Shown in pieces: positions 61,553 to 64,000 of a stretch of 64,000 nt of DNA. Source of the DNA: Leptodontidium sp. MPI-SDFR-AT-0119. Taxonomy: Eukaryota; Ascomycota; Leotiomycetes; Helotiales; Leptodontidiaceae. The DNA lies in contig JAHLEZ010000006.1 in assembly GCA_020726505.1 (NCBI GenBank), forward strand, positions 1,860,001 through 1,924,000, given 5' to 3'. Below the pieces are notes generated by a model. It was not told the origin of the DNA, did no database searches, and saw only the letters and a program-made list of their open reading frames with translations. A program made the translations under genes and the position numbers. Numbering within the stretch: position 1 is the stretch's first letter; every line of letters starts with the position of its first letter.

Positions 61553-62134
61553 TTATATAGCCACAACCTGATTACTCTTCACCCTCGTCAACTTCATCCC
61601 TGACGAATGTCCCAGATTTCTAACTTCCCTCCCCCCACTAGTCTTCCACTCGAACCTCTCCCTCCGGCCACAAAGCGGTAGATACAACGAGAAGAAATGC
61701 GCATTGTTGAAGAACCCTTCACTCTCAATTTTCTGGGTTGGAGCGGCCCCGAAATCACTCGAGCCGAGAGTGATGTGCGGCGTTTCGAACCAGTCTTTGA
61801 ATTGCGCTGATGCGAGAGTTGAGTGTATCTTTTTTGGGGGGCCGTTGTAGGGTGTTATGCCTGTTTGGTGCTGCGAAATCCGTCGTATATTGATATGTAG
61901 TAGAAAGGACATAGATATTTAGAGGAGAGGGCGGTGAGGTCGGAGGGATTGGTTGTGTAGAAACCGAATTCGCGGGGGGGGGGGGGTTGTTGTGGGCTTC
62001 GAGAGCTGTAAGGATGTGCTTGAGGAAGTGCTTAATGAGCATGTCTGCCGAATAGATGTGAAGGTAACATCTCGAATCTTGGTTGATGCTGCTTCCTCGG
62101 TATAGGATGGTGGGCTAGTGTATGAGGAGTCCAT
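61553..62134 (-). pseudogene. Frame-broken hypothetical protein with poly-C run
   Basis: From 62,134 the frame reads MDSSYTSPPSYTEEAASTKI, a typical fungal cytosolic N-terminus. After about 30 residues the coding look passes to another frame (MLIKHFLKHILTALEAHNN), then meets a run of 13 C (61,974-61,986 as G). With one more C the sequence would continue as EFGFYTTNPSDLTALSSKY. Further down a third piece reads WFETPHITLGSSDFGAAP and RRERFEWKTSGGREV, which recalls tubby-like/LURP-one type folds. No single frame is open through all parts. It is either a pseudogene or a gene with several miscalled bases. I cannot name a family with confidence. Confidence 0.35.
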
Positions 62135-62909
62135 GTTGAGTGTTTTTTTTCTGGCAGTGAAGAACGAATTGAGAGATATTCCCAGAACATGGGGTAGGTG
62201 TCACGCTGTATATACTTATGTCCTGCTTCGAAACTGAAACTTAAAGTTGCTCAAGTCTAGACTCTGGACTACTATGGAAGTCGAAGGGCCTAAACCCAGC
62301 TTCCTTTCCCAAGCTGCGATTACCGAAGAACCGTAGAACAAACCCAACTTCCACAGCCTTACTGGATCGGTCCCAAGTTGGAAGATAATGTGATGTGCTA
62401 GAAACGAGCTAGAACCCTCTGTTCACTTGTGGCTTGGCGCTAAGATGGATGGCTCGTCCATAGTGCTTCAATGGTCAGCCTTACCAGGCTTTAAACTTTG
62501 GCGATGATCACAAGTAACCACTTCTTAGCCAGCACTCCGTAAACAAAAGAATGGATTTGTGGGAAGAAGATCGGAAATTCGTGGAACTGTCGAACCATTC
62601 ACTACTTAATGAATTGCGCCAACTTCGCGGGGGTTCCAGCAGAAACAAAGGATGGGAATGGAGCGCTGACGTCATCCAAAAGCCTTCAGAATTGCCTGTT
62701 TAAAACTGTGCTTGTGAGCCCCAGAGAGATTTGGGTCGAGACAGAATCGGAATGCCAGCGGTTCTCGAACAAAGGTTGCAGAGAGTATTCCCAGGATATG
62801 CCCAACGCAACTTTCCCCTGTATCTTGTATCCCGTCATTTTGTTATTGCCCAATTCTTCACGATTCCAGACACGTAGCCGACTCCCCCAACCATCCCATT
62901 TGTATCTGC
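62135..62909. other. Intergenic, nothing identified
   Basis: No conserved features are seen. The plus-strand frame at 62,609-63,007 overlaps the antisense of the membrane protein gene and is taken as a shadow. Confidence 0.5.
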
Positions 62910-63513
62910 CTAGACCAAAACTCCCTTATCCGCGACCTTTTCCGTACTCGCTCCCGTCGACTCGTATCTCAATCCGAATCTCGAAATTTCGATCCCCAAA
63001 GTCGTAGTCGAGGCCATCCAGACTGCATAACTGAGTGCGCCGAAAACTGCATCAACTTTCGCCGCTGTGCAAATACTGCCCTGGCAGTATTTGAGCTGGC
63101 CAAGGAAAACCGAGAGGGCAATGAATCCGGCGAGATATAAACCCGAAACAAAGCCTTGGAGGCCCAGATTAATGTACTGATTTGAAGCTGTTGTTTGTTA
63201 GCCATGAATCCCACGAGACGTCCCCGTTTCGAGGGGAATCGGGACAAGCAGTGCTTACCCTTCGGTGCGAACCGAGGCGTGAGTTCTAGAAAGAGCAATG
63301 AAAGAATCGAGAAGGAGGAAACGAAGACGTGGAAATTTATTTGTGTGGCGGAATGATATCCTGTTTGATTTTGTATGAATGCGACTTATGGTTTTGTCAG
63401 CGGAGACCGAGAATCCTGCGAGCTTCCGACATACCATAACTCGAAAGTGCAAGCACTACGATAGAAAAGACAGCCTTCAAAATGCGCAGCGGGATGTGGC
63501 ATTTTGGAGTCAT
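62910..63513 (-). CDS. Small four-helix membrane protein (MARVEL-like)
   Basis: Three exons (63435-63513, 63259-63384 and 62910-63187) with introns of 50 and 71 bp encode 160 residues. The start MTPKCHIPLRILKAVFSIVV opens the first helix. Helix 2 is HVFVSSFSILSLLFL (exon 2), helix 3 GFVSGLYLAGFIALSVFLG, and helix 4 VFGALSYAVWMASTTTLGIE. The pair of cysteines in LKYCQGSICTAAK lies in the loop between helices 3 and 4. The layout (four helices, short basic N-terminus, Cys pair before the last helix) fits fungal MARVEL-domain proteins of the plasma membrane or secretory vesicles. Both introns are needed for an open frame; for the second one the acceptor AACAG at 63,188 restores it. Function is unknown. 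Confidence 0.75.
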
Positions 63514-64000
63514 TTTGAAGTGTGGTATAAAGAGAGCCAGCTCTCGGGAAAGAAATGAATAGACGAAGAGGAAGAGGAAGGAAAGACGGGGTATAAGTGA
63601 CGAGACCAGACGAGAATGCAGCTGAGAAAAAAAGAAGAGGAAGATGCACGGGTAGACATATACAAATTCTTTCTTTTGCCAACCAACTAGCATGTTACAT
63701 GAGACGATCCTCCTGTTGCTGCGGAGACGGATAAAGACCCATCGGGCTATATCACTTGCGTAAAGTTTCGAAACGGCAGGGTGCAGGCTTCTAGAGGTGT
63801 CCAAGCTTTTGTTTCCGAAAGAAACATCATGCTCTATTGGTCCCGGGGAGCAGCTGGGGTGGATATTTTGTGCATGATTCTGCCTCGCAGGAAAGCTTCT
63901 TTTGGGTTTTCAGGGTCCCGAAACGGGACGAAGGGTCTGAGTGTTGACGGGATGAGCGTTGTTGATCGGACGACGTCCCTTCTTTCTGGCTGTTCATTTG
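63514..64000. other. Right edge, nothing identified
   Basis: This is the promoter of the small membrane protein gene and flanking sequence. A TATA-like GTATAAAG on the minus side is not clear. No gene reaches the window end that I can support. Confidence 0.45.

Noticed and set aside
28171..63513. A biosynthetic gene cluster
   Set aside because: No polyketide synthase, peptide synthetase, terpene synthase or prenyltransferase is present. The monooxygenase and transporters are scattered among unrelated genes.

Overview
The window is 64 kb from a filamentous ascomycete nuclear genome (Pezizomycotina). The evidence is the gene set and the gene style. Genes carry introns of about 45-120 bp with GT-AG ends and CTAAC/CTGAC-like branch points. 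The families are typical of these fungi: HET, PTH11-type rhodopsin-fold receptor, secreted GH20 hexosaminidase, Zn2Cys6 regulator, JEN and sugar-porter transporters, and CFEM-like surface proteins. The combination would fit Leotiomycetes, but a finer placement cannot be proved by reading alone. I saw no tRNA, rRNA or CRISPR array.

Layout. 0-3 kb: the 3' end of a probable NAF1-type H/ACA snoRNP assembly factor and a membrane-anchored HODM/DUF3445 protein. 3-6.7 kb is gene-poor. 6.7-13.4 kb: an FAD monooxygenase with an altered FAD motif, a small secreted Cys-rich protein, an Mpv17/PMP22 protein and a secreted GH20 beta-N-acetylhexosaminidase. 13.4-25 kb is mostly gene-poor, with AT-rich and tandem-repeat patches and two uncharacterised disordered or membrane proteins. 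25-33 kb: a NIPA-type magnesium transporter, a six-exon PTH11-like membrane protein and a secreted alpha/beta hydrolase. 34-38 kb: a dead HET gene and a Cys-rich single-pass surface protein. 39-49.7 kb: an LtrA-family membrane protein, a JEN-type monocarboxylate transporter, an uncharacterised protein, and a divergent pair made of an SKL-terminated enoyl-CoA hydratase and a metallo-beta-lactamase-fold protein. 50-59 kb is a decayed block (sugar porter, Zn2Cys6 regulator, MobA-like protein) with an intact E2 ubiquitin-conjugating enzyme inside it. 59.5-63.5 kb: an SLC1-type dicarboxylate/amino-acid symporter, a frame-broken ORF and a small four-helix membrane protein.

How the genes may work together. 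The 43-50 kb part is biased to carbon uptake and use: monocarboxylate import, peroxisomal acyl-CoA chemistry, and a former sugar porter. The shared promoter of the hydratase pair holds a CCTCGG core and three CreA-like sites, which suggests fatty-acid induction and glucose repression. I see no secondary-metabolite core enzyme and no convincing new multi-gene system.

The strongest unexpected signal is decay. Three genes (HET, Zn2Cys6 regulator, sugar porter) are recognisable along most of their length but carry nonsense or key-residue changes that can all be explained by C:G to T:A transitions. Several also carry one-base frameshifts, some in short homopolymers. Repeat-induced point mutation (RIP), ordinary pseudogenisation and assembly error are competing explanations.
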